64,000 nucleotides of DNA from Amycolatopsis lurida (GCF_900105055.1 NZ_FNTA01000003.1:248001-312000); one strand, 5' to 3'. Counted from the first letter of the stretch, positions 18,218-26,816 are shown. Program-made: numbers and translations. Notes: generated from the letters alone by a model not told the origin.

Positions 18218-18892
18218 ATGGCACCCGAGAAGAGCCGCCGGGAACGACCGGCGAAACCCGCGTTGACCCGTGACGGCATCGTCGCCGCGGCGGTCGCGAT
18301 CCTGCGCGAAGAAGGCCTCCGGAAGGTCACGATGCGCCGTCTGGCACAGGAACTCGACACCGGCGCGGCCTCGCTCTACGTCTACGTCCGCAACACCGCC
18401 GAGCTGCACGCGGCGATCCTCGACGAGCTCCTCGGCACGATCCCCGCGCCGGCCCCCGACGGTGACTGGCGTGATCGGCTCGAACGGCTGCTCACGGCCT
18501 ACACCGCGACGCTGCTCGAATATCCCGGCCTCGCCCTGTCCGCGCTGGTGGCCCGCCCGAGCGGCGAGAACTATCTCGCGCTGTGCGAAAACCTGCTCGC
18601 CCTCCTGGCCGAGGGCGACGTGGCGCCCGAGCGGCGCGCGTGGGGGATCGACATCCTCCTGCAGCACGCGACGGCGACCGCGGCCGAGCATGCCGATGAG
18701 GAGTCGCCGGAGGAGTGGGACGCGCTGGCCCGCGCAGTGCGGGACGCCGACGAGACGACCCATCCCCAGATCGCCGCCCACGCGGCCGACCTGCTCACCG
18801 GAGCGCCCGAGCAGCGGATGTCGTGGGGACTGCGGGTGCTGATCACCGGGATCACCCACACAAACCTCCCCGTCGAAAGGAATCAGGCATGA
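18218..18892 (+). CDS. TetR-family repressor (TetR_C type) of the TetX-like gene
   Basis: 224 residues. HTH: 'LTRDGIVAAAVAILREEGLRKVTMRRLAQELDTGAASLYVYVRNTAELHAAILDELLG' (about 16-73) is the classical TetR/AcrR form with the LYVYV recognition region and the 'VTMRRLAQELDTGAASLY' signature shared with genuine TetR(A/B)-type repressors. The C-terminal domain is TetR_C-like. It overlaps the flavin monooxygenase start by ATGA (18889-18892). The perfect 35-bp operator upstream indicates autoregulation; a ligand handled by the monooxygenase is the likely inducer. Confidence 0.93.
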   Translation: MAPEKSRRERPAKPALTRDGIVAAAVAILREEGLRKVTMRRLAQELDTGAASLYVYVRNTAELHAAILDELLGTIPAPAPDGDWRDRLERLLTAYTATLLEYPGLALSALVARPSGENYLALCENLLALLAEGDVAPERRAWGIDILLQHATATAAEHADEESPEEWDALARAVRDADETTHPQIAAHAADLLTGAPEQRMSWGLRVLITGITHTNLPVERNQA

Positions 18893-20019
18893 CCACACAT
18901 CACCCCATCGCGATCATCGGCGCCGGTCTCGGCGGCCTCACCTTGGCCCGCGTCTTGCACGTCAACGGCATCGAGGCCGCGGTCTTCGACCTCGACGCCT
19001 CGCCATCCGCGCGCACGCAGGGCGGAATGCTGGACATCCACGCGGACTCCGGGCAGGAGGCACTGCGGGCCGCCGGTCTCCACGACGAATTCCGGGCGAT
19101 CGTGCATCCCGGCGGCGAGGCCGTGCGCATCCTCGACCAGGACGCGGTCGTGCATCACGAGGAGACCGACGAAGGCGACGGCGGACGCCCGGAAGTGGCC
19201 CGGGGCGATCTGCGCGACCTGCTGCTCGGCTCCCTGCCCGAAGGCACCGTGCGCTGGGGCGCCAAGGTCACCGGCGCCCGGCCGCTCGGCGGCAGGCACG
19301 AAGTCGTCCTGGCCGACGGCACGACGTTCACCACGGACCTGCTGATCGGTGCCGATGGCGCGTGGTCCAAGGTCCGGCCTCTGGTGTCCGCCGCCGCACC
19401 GGCCTACGAGGGCGTCTCCTTCGTCGAAGTGCACCTGAACGACGCCGAGACCCGCCATCCCGCGAGCGCGGCACTCGTCGGCGGCGGCATGTTCTTCGCA
19501 CTCGGCGCGGGCAAAGGGTTTCTGGCGCATCACGACACCGCCGGCAGCCTCCACGTCTACGTCGCGCTGAAAACCGCCGAAAACTGGATCTCCACCGTCG
19601 ACTTCGGTGACACCGTCGCCGCGAAAGCGGCCGTCCTGGCCCACTTCGACGGGTGGGCCGCGGGACTACGCGCGCTGGTCACCGACGCCGACGGCGAGCT
19701 GATCCCGCGGCCGATCCACGCGCTGCCGATCGGCCACCACTGGGACCGTGTCCCCGGTGTCACCCTGCTCGGGGATGCCGCTCACCTGATGTCACCGTTC
19801 GCCGGAGAGGGCGCCAACCTCGCGATGCTCGATGGCGCGGAACTCGGTCTCGCACTCGCCGCGAATCCCAGCGACGTCGAAGCCGCCCTCGGCACGTATG
19901 AGGCGGCACTGTTCCCGCGCAGTGAGGCGTCTGCAGCCGAATCCGCCGAAAGCCTCGCCCTCTGCTTCGCCGAAGACTCCCCGAAGCCTTTGCTGGACCA
20001 GTTCGCGTCCTACCGCTGA
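18889..20019 (+). CDS. TetX-like FAD-dependent monooxygenase
   Basis: 376 residues from ATG 18889 (GAAAGGA upstream). GxGxxG loop GAGLGG at 11-16; the segment 'GGMLDIHADSGQEALRAAGL' (45-64) is strikingly like TetX 'GGTLDLH.GSGQEA...AGL'; GD motif GDAAHLMSPFAGEGAN begins at residue 295. TetX hydroxylates tetracyclines at C11a with NADPH and O2. Many actinobacterial homologues act on other polyketides or biosynthetic intermediates, so tetracycline is only one candidate. It is coupled to its TetR repressor, adjacent to rox. Its last 10 bases overlap the CGNR gene (convergent). Confidence 0.87.
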   Translation: MTTHHPIAIIGAGLGGLTLARVLHVNGIEAAVFDLDASPSARTQGGMLDIHADSGQEALRAAGLHDEFRAIVHPGGEAVRILDQDAVVHHEETDEGDGGRPEVARGDLRDLLLGSLPEGTVRWGAKVTGARPLGGRHEVVLADGTTFTTDLLIGADGAWSKVRPLVSAAAPAYEGVSFVEVHLNDAETRHPASAALVGGGMFFALGAGKGFLAHHDTAGSLHVYVALKTAENWISTVDFGDTVAAKAAVLAHFDGWAAGLRALVTDADGELIPRPIHALPIGHHWDRVPGVTLLGDAAHLMSPFAGEGANLAMLDGAELGLALAANPSDVEAALGTYEAALFPRSEASAAESAESLALCFAEDSPKPLLDQFASYR

Positions 20020-20621
20020 CCGGCCGGCTGCGAGCGCCTGGCATAGGCGCGGGCGGCACGAGCCCGGTCGCCGCAGCGCACGGAACACCACTGGCGCCGC
20101 CCGTTGCGCAGGAAGAACCGTGTACACGGCGGCGACCCGCAGGCGGCGATCCGCTCCGCGTCCGGACCGGTCAACAGGTCCGCGGCGTTGGCGGCGAGCG
20201 TCGCCAGCGCGTGCTCGACGATCTGGGTGATCGGATGCGACGCGGTGCGGTACAACCCGCGGGCGGGGTCCCAGCGCAGGAGTTCCGCGGTGGGCGCCTT
20301 GCTCAGCGCTTCGTTGACGGCGTTGAGGGCGCTCTGCGGAGCCGGATCCGAGCACGACCTCGACGCGAGCAACACCCGCACCTGCTCGCGCAACGACCGG
20401 ACCAGACCCGCGCACATCTCCTGCAGACCGGCGTCGACCGGCGCGAGCCCCTGTTCGGCGAGCCACGCCGTCGCGGCGGCCGGCGTGCCGAGCAAATCGG
20501 TGAACTGGCCGCCGGGCAACGCGATGGTGGTATTGGCGAGCGCCAGCGCGACGTACTGCTCGGAGCCCGGCGCCGGGGGAAGGGCAGCGGTGTCGTCCAC
20601 GCTCTCATCGTAGGTCCTCAC
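20010..20621 (-). CDS. CGNR zinc-finger regulator
   Basis: 203 residues with a GTG start at 20621 that itself lies in the first operator half-site; a start at GTG 20600 is possible. ABATE domain: 'YVALALANTTIALPGGQFTDLLGTPAAATAWLAEQGLAPV', 'LVRSLREQVRVLLASR'. Zinc finger: 'CGSPPCTRFFLRNGRRQWCSVRCGDRARAARAYAR', with C-x4-C and C-x3-C and CGDR in place of CGNR. Divergent from the metallo-hydrolase gene, with TCCTCACGGAA repeats between them, so it probably autoregulates and controls that neighbour. Confidence 0.88.
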   Translation of the reverse strand: MRTYDESVDDTAALPPAPGSEQYVALALANTTIALPGGQFTDLLGTPAAATAWLAEQGLAPVDAGLQEMCAGLVRSLREQVRVLLASRSCSDPAPQSALNAVNEALSKAPTAELLRWDPARGLYRTASHPITQIVEHALATLAANAADLLTGPDAERIAACGSPPCTRFFLRNGRRQWCSVRCGDRARAARAYARRSQPAGQR

Positions 20622-20692
20622 GGAATTTGTTGCACTCTTCCGTGATAACTGGCTAGTGTCCTCACGGAAGAAGGAACGTATATCCGTGAGGA
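20615..20692. promoter_or_regulatory. CGNR operator region: two TCACGGAA inverted-repeat pairs
   Basis: TCCTCACGGAA occurs identically at 20615-20625 and 20659-20669. Inverted partners are TTCCGTGA at 20638-20645 (12 bases after the first) and TCCGTGAGGA at 20683-20692 (13 bases after the second). The two long-spaced dyads cover both divergent promoters and, at the outer ends, the CGNR start codon and the Shine-Dalgarno of the metallo-hydrolase. A DNA-binding dimer with widely spaced half sites is implied. Confidence 0.65.
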
Positions 20693-20698
20693 GAAGCG

Positions 20699-21466
20699 AT
20701 GCATCAGCTCGGCGAACAGCTCTCGGTCCAGGTCACCGGTGGCCCGACCGCCGTGATCGACTACGGCGGCCTGCGGTTCCTGACCGACCCGACCTTCGAC
20801 GAGCCCGGCCACTACGGGCGGCCCGACGGGAAACCCGGCCTCACCAAGACCGCGCCGGCCTCCGTGAACCCCGCCGATCTCGGCCGCGTCGACGCCGTCC
20901 TGCTCTCCCACGACGAGCATCCCGACAACCTCGACCACTCCGGCCGGAAGCTGCTCGCGGACGTCCCCTTGACGCTCACCACGCCCAGCGGGGCGGGCAG
21001 GCTGGGCGGCACCGCGAAAGGGCTGGAGACCTGGGAGACGGTCGAGCTCGATCGGCCCGGCGGGGGAGTCGTGACCGTGACCGCCGCGCCCGCGCTCCAC
21101 GGCCCGGAAGGCTCGGAGAAGGTCACCGGCGATGTCGTCGGCTTCGTGCTCACCGGCGAGGGGCTGCCGACGGTCTACGTCAGTGGCGACAACGCTTCGC
21201 TCGACGTCGTCCGGCAGGTCGCCGACCGGTTCGGCCCGATCGACACCGCCGTGCTCTTCGCCGGGGCTCCGCGGCTGAAGCCGATCTTCGACGGCGCCCT
21301 GCTCGTCCTCGACAGCGCGCTGGCGGCGGAGGCGACGCGGATTCTCGGTGCCCGCACGGTCGTCCCCGTGCACATCGACAGCTGGGGCCACTTCACCGAA
21401 GGCCGCGACGACCTGGTCGCCGCGTTCACCGCGGCCGGACTGGCCGATCGGCTGCGGCTGGGCTGA
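20699..21466 (+). CDS. Metallo-beta-lactamase-fold hydrolase (UlaG-like)
   Basis: 255 residues. 'GPTAVIDYGGLRFLTDPTFD' strand pair, then the metal motif 'LLSHDEHPDNLDHSG' (H-x-x-H-x-D-x3-DH, a variant of HxHxDH), followed by 'PALHG' and 'YVSGDNAS' (Asp ligand) and a C-terminal 'VPVHIDSWGHFTEG' with the last His. The fold matches the UlaG/L-ascorbate-6-phosphate lactonase-like branch. GAGGAGAAG precedes ATG 20699 and is itself part of the operator. Hydrolytic substrate unknown; probably controlled by the divergent CGNR protein. Confidence 0.87.
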   Translation: MHQLGEQLSVQVTGGPTAVIDYGGLRFLTDPTFDEPGHYGRPDGKPGLTKTAPASVNPADLGRVDAVLLSHDEHPDNLDHSGRKLLADVPLTLTTPSGAGRLGGTAKGLETWETVELDRPGGGVVTVTAAPALHGPEGSEKVTGDVVGFVLTGEGLPTVYVSGDNASLDVVRQVADRFGPIDTAVLFAGAPRLKPIFDGALLVLDSALAAEATRILGARTVVPVHIDSWGHFTEGRDDLVAAFTAAGLADRLRLG

Positions 21467-21516
21467 GCTTGATCGTCTACGTTCGGAGGCACACCGACGA
21501 GACGAGGAGCATCGCC

Positions 21517-22119
21517 ATTCCCGCCACCACGCTGAGCATTCCCACGCCGGACGGCCAGTCCGACGCCTTCGCCGCCTTCCCCGGCGGCGGCGGAACGCAT
21601 CCGGGTGTCCTCCTGTACCCGGACGCGTTCGGGCCACGGCCCGTCCTGTGGGACATGGCCCGCGAACTGGCCGGACACGGCTACTACGTACTCGTCCCGA
21701 ACGTCTTCCACCGGCACCGCCCCGCGCCCGTTTTCGACCTCGACCTCGCGCGTGAGCTGAGGGAAGCGATTCACGCCGCCGCGACAGCGACCGCACTCCA
21801 GGACGCGCTTCCCGCATCCGCCGTCCAGGTCATCAACGAGTGCAGCGCCCGGGGACAGGCCACGGCCCTCTTGACGCCCGAGAGCGAGCGGCGATGGCGG
21901 GTTTCCGGAGTGGAAGACGCCCTCGGCGTGATCGCCGCCGACGCGATCAGCCTCGTCGCGGGCGAACGGGACGGGAAATTCGCCTTGTGCGCGTCGCCGA
22001 CCTGCCGGGCCGCCTTCTTCGACGCCAGCCAAAGCCGCACCCGCAGATGGTGCGACATGAACACGTGCGGGAACCGCCAGAAGAAAGCGCGGTTCAACGC
22101 CAACCGTAAGAGCCGGTGA
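21517..22119 (+). pseudogene. Dienelactone hydrolase N-terminus fused in frame to CGNR C-terminus
   Basis: Residues to about 75 (SIPTPDGQSDAFAAF..., GVLLYPDAFGPRPVL, ELAGHGYYVLVPNVFHRH) are the N-terminus of a dienelactone hydrolase; the catalytic Cys, Asp and His are lost. At about 21735-21746 the frame passes straight into a CGNR protein lacking its own N-terminus (DLARELREAIHAAA... to CASPTCRAAFFDASQSRTRRWC and CGNR). The expected start is an ATT at 21517 placed after GAGGAG, where relatives have ATG; TTG 21469 is an alternative. A deletion between neighbouring genes, with the direct repeat CGACCTCGACCT at the joint, explains it best. The zinc finger is intact, so residual function is possible. 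Confidence 0.65.
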
Positions 22120-22130
22120 AAGGCATCGCG

Positions 22131-22823
22131 ATGGAGAACGACTACGACGGTTTCGCCGAGGCATACGCGGCCGAAACCGAGAACAGCCTGATCAACGCCT
22201 ACTACACGCGGCCCGCGATCCTGCACCTCGCCGGCGACGTGACCGGCAGGCGGATCCTCGACGCCGGCTGCGGCGCAGGCCCCCTGTTCGAGGCACTGCG
22301 CGAGCGGGGCGCCATCGTGACCGGTTTCGACGCCAGCGCCAAGATGGTGGAGCAGGCCCGGAAACGACTCGGAGAAGACGCCGCCCTCCAGGTCGCCGAC
22401 ATCGGCGCCCCGCTGCCCTTTCCCGACGGCGCGTTCGATGACGTCGTCGCGGCCCTCGTGCTGCACTACCTCGAAGACTGGTCCGCACCGCTGGCCGAGA
22501 TCCGGCGCGTGCTGCAACCCGGCGGCAGGCTGATCATGGCCGTCAACCACCCGCTTCTCTTCAAACTCGTCCATCCCGGCGCCGACTACTTCGAGACCGC
22601 CAAGTGGTCCGACGAGTACACCTTCAACGGCCGGAAAGCCGTGCTGACGTACTGGCATCGGCCCCTGCACGCGATGACCGACGCGTTCACCGCGGCTGGC
22701 TTCCGGACCGCCGTCATCAGCGAGCCCCACCCCGCACCGGGCGCGCATGAGCGCTTCCCCGACGAACTCGCGGGCAAGACCGCCTTCTTGAGCTTCCTGT
22801 TCTTCGTCCTCGAGGCCGTCTAA
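22131..22823 (+). CDS. SAM-dependent class I methyltransferase
   Basis: 230 residues from ATG 22131 (GAAAGG 7 bases upstream); a GTG at 22116 overlapping the previous stop is also possible. Motif I 'RILDAGCGAGPLFEALRERGAIVTGFDAS', motif post-I/II 'LQVADIGAPLPFPDGAFDDVVAALVLHYLEDW' and motif III 'EIRRVLQPGGRLIMAVNHP' mark a ubiE/type-11 small-molecule methyltransferase. The closing 'HERFPDELAGKTAFLSFLFFVLEAV' is typical for this actinobacterial subgroup. Substrate unknown. Confidence 0.9.
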   Translation: MENDYDGFAEAYAAETENSLINAYYTRPAILHLAGDVTGRRILDAGCGAGPLFEALRERGAIVTGFDASAKMVEQARKRLGEDAALQVADIGAPLPFPDGAFDDVVAALVLHYLEDWSAPLAEIRRVLQPGGRLIMAVNHPLLFKLVHPGADYFETAKWSDEYTFNGRKAVLTYWHRPLHAMTDAFTAAGFRTAVISEPHPAPGAHERFPDELAGKTAFLSFLFFVLEAV

Positions 22824-22841
22824 GCCAGCCGGCGACTCTGC

Positions 22842-23801
22842 TCAAGGCCCTCGACGAACTGCGCGCCACGAGCGCGTCTCCGGGCTGAGAGGAAACGACC
22901 GCCGGTACCTGCCGGGCGGGATCTCGTACTGGCGTTTGAACGCCACGGCGAGAGCGAATTCCGACTGGTAGCCGACGGAATCGGCGATGGAGCTGAGCGG
23001 CGCGTCGGACTCGCGCAGCAGCCGGGCCGCCGTGGTCATGCGCCACCAGGTCAGGTAGCGCATCGGTGGTCTGCCGACCGATTCGGTGAACTTCTTGGCG
23101 AACGGGGCCCTGGACAGACCCGCGAGCGCGGCGAGCGATGCGACCGTCCACGGGTGCGCCGGTTTCCGGTGGATGGCGTGCAGCGCGGCCGCGACGCCCG
23201 GATCCCGCAACGCCGTCGCCCAACCGGTGTCAGGCCCGGTCCTGGCGCCGTCGAACCAGGCTCGCAAGGCGTAGAGCAGCAGCATGTCCAGGAGTGCGGG
23301 AATGGCGGCGTCCGTTCCGAGCCGCGGCCGCGTCGATTCGGCGTCGAGCATGTCCACGACGGTCCTCAGTTCGCCGAGACCGTCGGCGAGGGTATCGAGG
23401 TGGATGACCTCGGGTAGGTCCTGCAGCAACGGGTGCCGGCCCTCGGGTGCGAGTTCGTAGGCGCCGCACAGGGTGACGGTGGAAGGTTCCGGCGTGTCAG
23501 CGAGCGCGAGGGGATGGTCCTCGGCGGTCGGATCGCAAGGCCGCGCGGTCGGCGGCGTGGCCGGGCTGTCCGCCAGTACATGCCCTCGTCCGTGCGGCAG
23601 GAGCACGACGTCACCCGCGACAAGCCGCACCGGCTCGGCACCGGCCGGGACGAGGACGCAACTGCCTCTCACCACGACACGGAAGCCGACGGCGCCGGGC
23701 ACCGGAGAGAACTGTTGCGCCCAGGGGCCCTGCCACGCCACGAGAGCAGACCTCGGACGGCCGGTGCGTACCACCGACAGCACGTCGCTCAGCACGTCCA
23801 T
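22842..23801 (-). CDS. AraC-family regulator with cupin sensor
   Basis: 319 residues. The N-terminal cupin_6 domain (about 1-170) has 'FRVVVRGSCVLVPAGAEPVRLVAGDVVLLPHGRGHVLAD' and 'LCGAYEL...LLQDLPEVIHL'. The C-terminal double HTH is 'PWTVASLAALAGLSRAPFAKKFTESVGRPPMRYLTWWRMTTAARLLRES' and 'LSSIADSVGYQSEFALAVAFKRQYEIPPGRYRR'. Divergent from the zinc-less alcohol dehydrogenase/quinone reductase gene, the usual pairing, so that gene is its probable target. Confidence 0.92.
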   Translation of the reverse strand: MDVLSDVLSVVRTGRPRSALVAWQGPWAQQFSPVPGAVGFRVVVRGSCVLVPAGAEPVRLVAGDVVLLPHGRGHVLADSPATPPTARPCDPTAEDHPLALADTPEPSTVTLCGAYELAPEGRHPLLQDLPEVIHLDTLADGLGELRTVVDMLDAESTRPRLGTDAAIPALLDMLLLYALRAWFDGARTGPDTGWATALRDPGVAAALHAIHRKPAHPWTVASLAALAGLSRAPFAKKFTESVGRPPMRYLTWWRMTTAARLLRESDAPLSSIADSVGYQSEFALAVAFKRQYEIPPGRYRRSFPLSPETRSWRAVRRGP

Positions 23802-23894
23802 CGGGGCGACCTTACGTGTTCGGAGACGATCGCGAAGGAAATAGGCGGGTTTGGCACATGGTTCGTCTCTCCAGGCGTCCCTACGGTCGAGAAC

Positions 23895-24800
23895 ATGAAA
23901 GCCGCACGGATCCATCAGCACGGAGACGCGACCGTCATCCGCATCGAGGAGATCGCGCGGCCCGTCCCCGCGGTGGGCGAGGTGCTGATCGAGGTCGCCG
24001 CCACCTCCTTCAATCCCACCGAGGCGGCCCTGCGCTCCGGCGCGCTCCGCGACCTGGTGCCCGTGACTCTGCCGCTCACCCTGGGCTGGGATGTCGCCGG
24101 CACGATCGTCGAACTCGGCGAAGGAGTGCGCACGCACGCGGTCGGCGACCAGGTCATCGGCTGGATCGACGGTGCGGCCGCGGAGTTCGCCGTTGCCGAC
24201 GCCGCGACGCTGGTCGCCGCGCCCACCGCCATCCCTCTCGCCGACGCGGCCGCCCTGCCGCTCGCCGGGTTGACAGCGTGGCAGGCGGTCGAGCGCGCAC
24301 GCCTCGTGCCGGGTGAGCGGCTTCTGGTCAACGGCGCGGGCGGCGGCATCGGCGGCTTCGTCGTCCAACTCGCGAAACGGGCCGGCGCGCACGTGATCGC
24401 CACTGCCAGTCCGCGCAGCAGGGGAGCGGTCCTGCGGTATGGCGCGGATCTGGTCGTCGACTACACCACCTCGTCGCTCGGGGACGCGCTCGACGGTCAG
24501 GTCGATGTCGTCCTGAACCTCGTCGGTCTCGACGAGCCGCGAAGCGCGGCGTTGGCCGCGCTCGTCCGGCGCGATGGTCGCATCGTCTCGGTCACCAACG
24601 AGATCAAGGCGCCGATCGCCACACGTGTCGTCGCCCGTAATGACTCCGCCCAGCTCGCCGAACTGGTGGCCTTGGCCGACAGCGGCACGATCACGGTCGA
24701 GGTGAGCGAACGACACCTGCTCAGCGCGCTCTCCACCCTTCACCGCAGAAGCGAAGCGGGCGGCATCCACGGCAAGGTCATCATTCTGCCAGTGGCTTGA
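23895..24800 (+). CDS. NADP-dependent quinone reductase-like oxidoreductase (MDR family)
   Basis: 301 residues. GroES-like N-terminus ('MKAARIHQHGDATVIRIEEIARPVPAVGEVLIEVAATSFNPTEAALRSG') and Rossmann domain with 'LLVNGAGGGIGGFVVQLAKRAGAHVIATAS' (AxGGxG loop). Catalytic and structural zinc ligands of alcohol dehydrogenases are absent, as in quinone reductases; 'SFNPTEAALRSG' is in place of 'NPVD...G'. It probably reduces quinones or enals with NADPH. Divergent partner is the AraC/cupin regulator. Confidence 0.9.
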   Translation: MKAARIHQHGDATVIRIEEIARPVPAVGEVLIEVAATSFNPTEAALRSGALRDLVPVTLPLTLGWDVAGTIVELGEGVRTHAVGDQVIGWIDGAAAEFAVADAATLVAAPTAIPLADAAALPLAGLTAWQAVERARLVPGERLLVNGAGGGIGGFVVQLAKRAGAHVIATASPRSRGAVLRYGADLVVDYTTSSLGDALDGQVDVVLNLVGLDEPRSAALAALVRRDGRIVSVTNEIKAPIATRVVARNDSAQLAELVALADSGTITVEVSERHLLSALSTLHRRSEAGGIHGKVIILPVA

Positions 24801-25170
24801 CCTGGCAAAACGCTCTCAGATCGCCGCTGAGCGCCTAATCGGGACCGCCTGGTGTCTTCGCCCCGGCTCCTGCGAGTCGTTCGACAGTGTATTTCGCGCT
24901 CTTTTCAGGACCACTCAGTCATAAGGGGCATTATCACAGTGTATCGATCTTGCCAGAGTATCGCGTGTAGATGGCGCGAAACCAGTTAAGCGTATCGCGT
25001 AAACGGTCAAAACGGACAGGAATTTGAGGCTGTGGAGAGAAAAGAGGCGCCGATGGGCGGAGTAGAAAGCGGGAAGCTCGATGAAGGGCGCGCGGGCACT
25101 GCGGCGACTCCCTGAGTGCCCTCCAGACGAAAGGATCGACACACCCGTCGGCTGAAGCGAAACGCCCGGT
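24801..25170. other. Gene-free, AT-enriched intergenic stretch
   Basis: 370 bases between the quinone reductase and the frameshifted ESX-type gene. GC content falls clearly below the surroundings from about 24890 to 25080 (runs such as GTCATAAGGGGCATTATCACAGTGTATCG and AAACGGTCAAAACGG). No reading frame has convincing protein character; the 123-codon minus-strand frame is not coding-like. The words GTATCG and GTAAACGG recur without clear dyad symmetry. Candidate site for acquired DNA remnants or regulatory sequence of unknown target. Confidence 0.4.
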
Positions 25171-26816
25171 TCAGGGAAGGATGCTCCCGAGCTTGTCCAG
25201 CCCCTCGCGGATCCCGTCCTCGATGCGCCGATACGTGTCCGCGCTCGTGACCAGGCTGTCGGCAATGCCACCGACCGTGTCCACACCCACTGTCAGCCGA
25301 TCCCCTGCGGCGCTGATGTGCTTGGTCAGCGCGTCGCTGAAGGTGGCGGCCGCGGGAACTTCGCCGAACAGGTGCGACACCAGTTGCAGCCGTGACGTCG
25401 CGCCGGCCGCGGCGCTCAACGTCGACGTCGCCCTGTCCAGGACACCCGCGGCACCGACCAGCGAATCGGGATCGGTTTCGTACCCTGCCTCGACGGGGAG
25501 AGCGCGCCGTCCGGGTCGAGCCCCAGCTCCTCCAACGAGATCCTCGTCAGCTCGGGCTCGTCCCACTTCGAACCCGGGTTCTTCTGGTAGCCGTAGGCGC
25601 CGGATTCGTGCGCCAGCACGATTTCCCCGTCGATCTCGACGGCTTCCTCGACACCGTGCGAGTCGTAGCCGTCTTCGTTGCCCGGCTCGCCGCCCCTCAG
25701 CTCGATCTCCTCGCGATCGTTGAAGTCGTACCACTCCGGCGTCCGGTCCTGCCGGTAGAACCTGCCGCTGTGCCCATCGGAGGAGGAGAAGATGAATTCG
25801 TCGTCGCGGACCACGACACCCTGGACGTTGTTCGGAGTCTCGATCGGATCTCCGGCCTTGTCCGGCTGGGGTGAGCCGTCCGGGCCGAGCGGGACTTCGT
25901 AGAGCCGGTTGTTCCCGTAGTCGCCCACGAAGAGCTTGCCCTGGGCGTAGGTGACGTAGCTGTGGGCGGGCGTCGGGACCACGTCGATGGCGTCGACGGG
26001 TTTGCCGCTGTTCTGCGCGGCGTCGAGTTCGGCCTTGTCGTAGACGTACACGTATCCGTTGGACGACACCCAGGCGTGCTTGCCGTCCGTCGCGACACCA
26101 CCGGTGTGGGTGGGTGCGCCGACGTCGCCGTTGCCGTTCAGGTAGACGTTTCCCGTCTCTACGCCGGTCTCGTAGTCGACGTAGGTCAGCCTGCTCGGGG
26201 TCAGCCCTGGCCCGATCGGGTTGTCGCCGGAGCCGTCCCCGTCACCGTCGTGGTACGAGCCCACGAGCAGGTTCTCACTGTCGTAGGCCAAGCCCTGGGA
26301 GGTCCACGGCTCGCCTGGGTCGACGCCGCTGATGTCGGCGTTGCCCTCGCTGTCCCAGCCTTCACCGCCGCCGTCGGTCGTGGCCGCCAGCGCGGTGAGC
26401 CTGCTTTCGTAGGTCTGCTGGGCCACGGTCAGCGCTCGGATGGTCTTCATCGCGATTTCCGGTGCTTCGACCAGGTCGCTCAGGCCGAGCTTGCGCCATG
26501 GTGTGATGGCGGCGTCGGCTGCCGACCGCAGGGCGGTGTACGCCCCCGCGGCGCCTTTGACGGCTGCCTCCGCGGTCTGGAGCTGGGCGTACACCTCGGC
26601 GACGGCTCGTGAGGACGCTTTCGCCTTACCGACGAACTCGGCCGCCGCCGTGCCACGCCATGACCGTGCAGCTCGTAGCGCGCCGTCGGAGATCCCGTCC
26701 GCGACCGTCTGCAACGACGCCTTGGTGTCGGCGATGGTGGCGCCGACCTCGGCGATACCCGCCGCGTCGCCCGAGGTGAGTTTGGCGTAGAGCGGTTCGG
26801 GATCCAGGAACGGCAT
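25171..26816 (-). pseudogene. ESX/type VII-type propeller protein, split by a frameshift
   Basis: Start ATG 26816 has GAGGAG 7 bases upstream. Residues 1-140 form a WXG100-like helical hairpin (RSWRGTAAAEF). A middle part rich in Gly/Asp and Tyr (about 150-435) reads like a beta-propeller with repeated 'VATDGKHAWVSSNGYVYVYDKAEL', 'GKLFVGDYGNNRLYEVPLG'. At GGGGAGAG (25495-25502, plus strand) the frame shifts: removing one GA/CT unit joins 'LGLDPDGAL' to 'PVEAGYETDPDSLVGAAGVL'. The second part ends in a helical tail with the type VII signal-like YRRIE near 'TYRRIEDGIREGL'. The joined protein would be about 547 residues. Sequencing error, phase variation or inactivation cannot be separated here. 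Confidence 0.72.

Noticed and set aside
20656..21516. Upstream half of the 487-codon frame that ends in the CGNR tail
   Set aside because: Out of frame with the clear metallo-hydrolase gene; Arg-rich shadow. Only the part after about 21469 has protein character.
24915..25286. 123-codon minus-strand frame in the AT-rich gap
   Set aside because: No recognisable pattern, no ribosome site, and it runs into the tail of the frameshifted gene in another frame.
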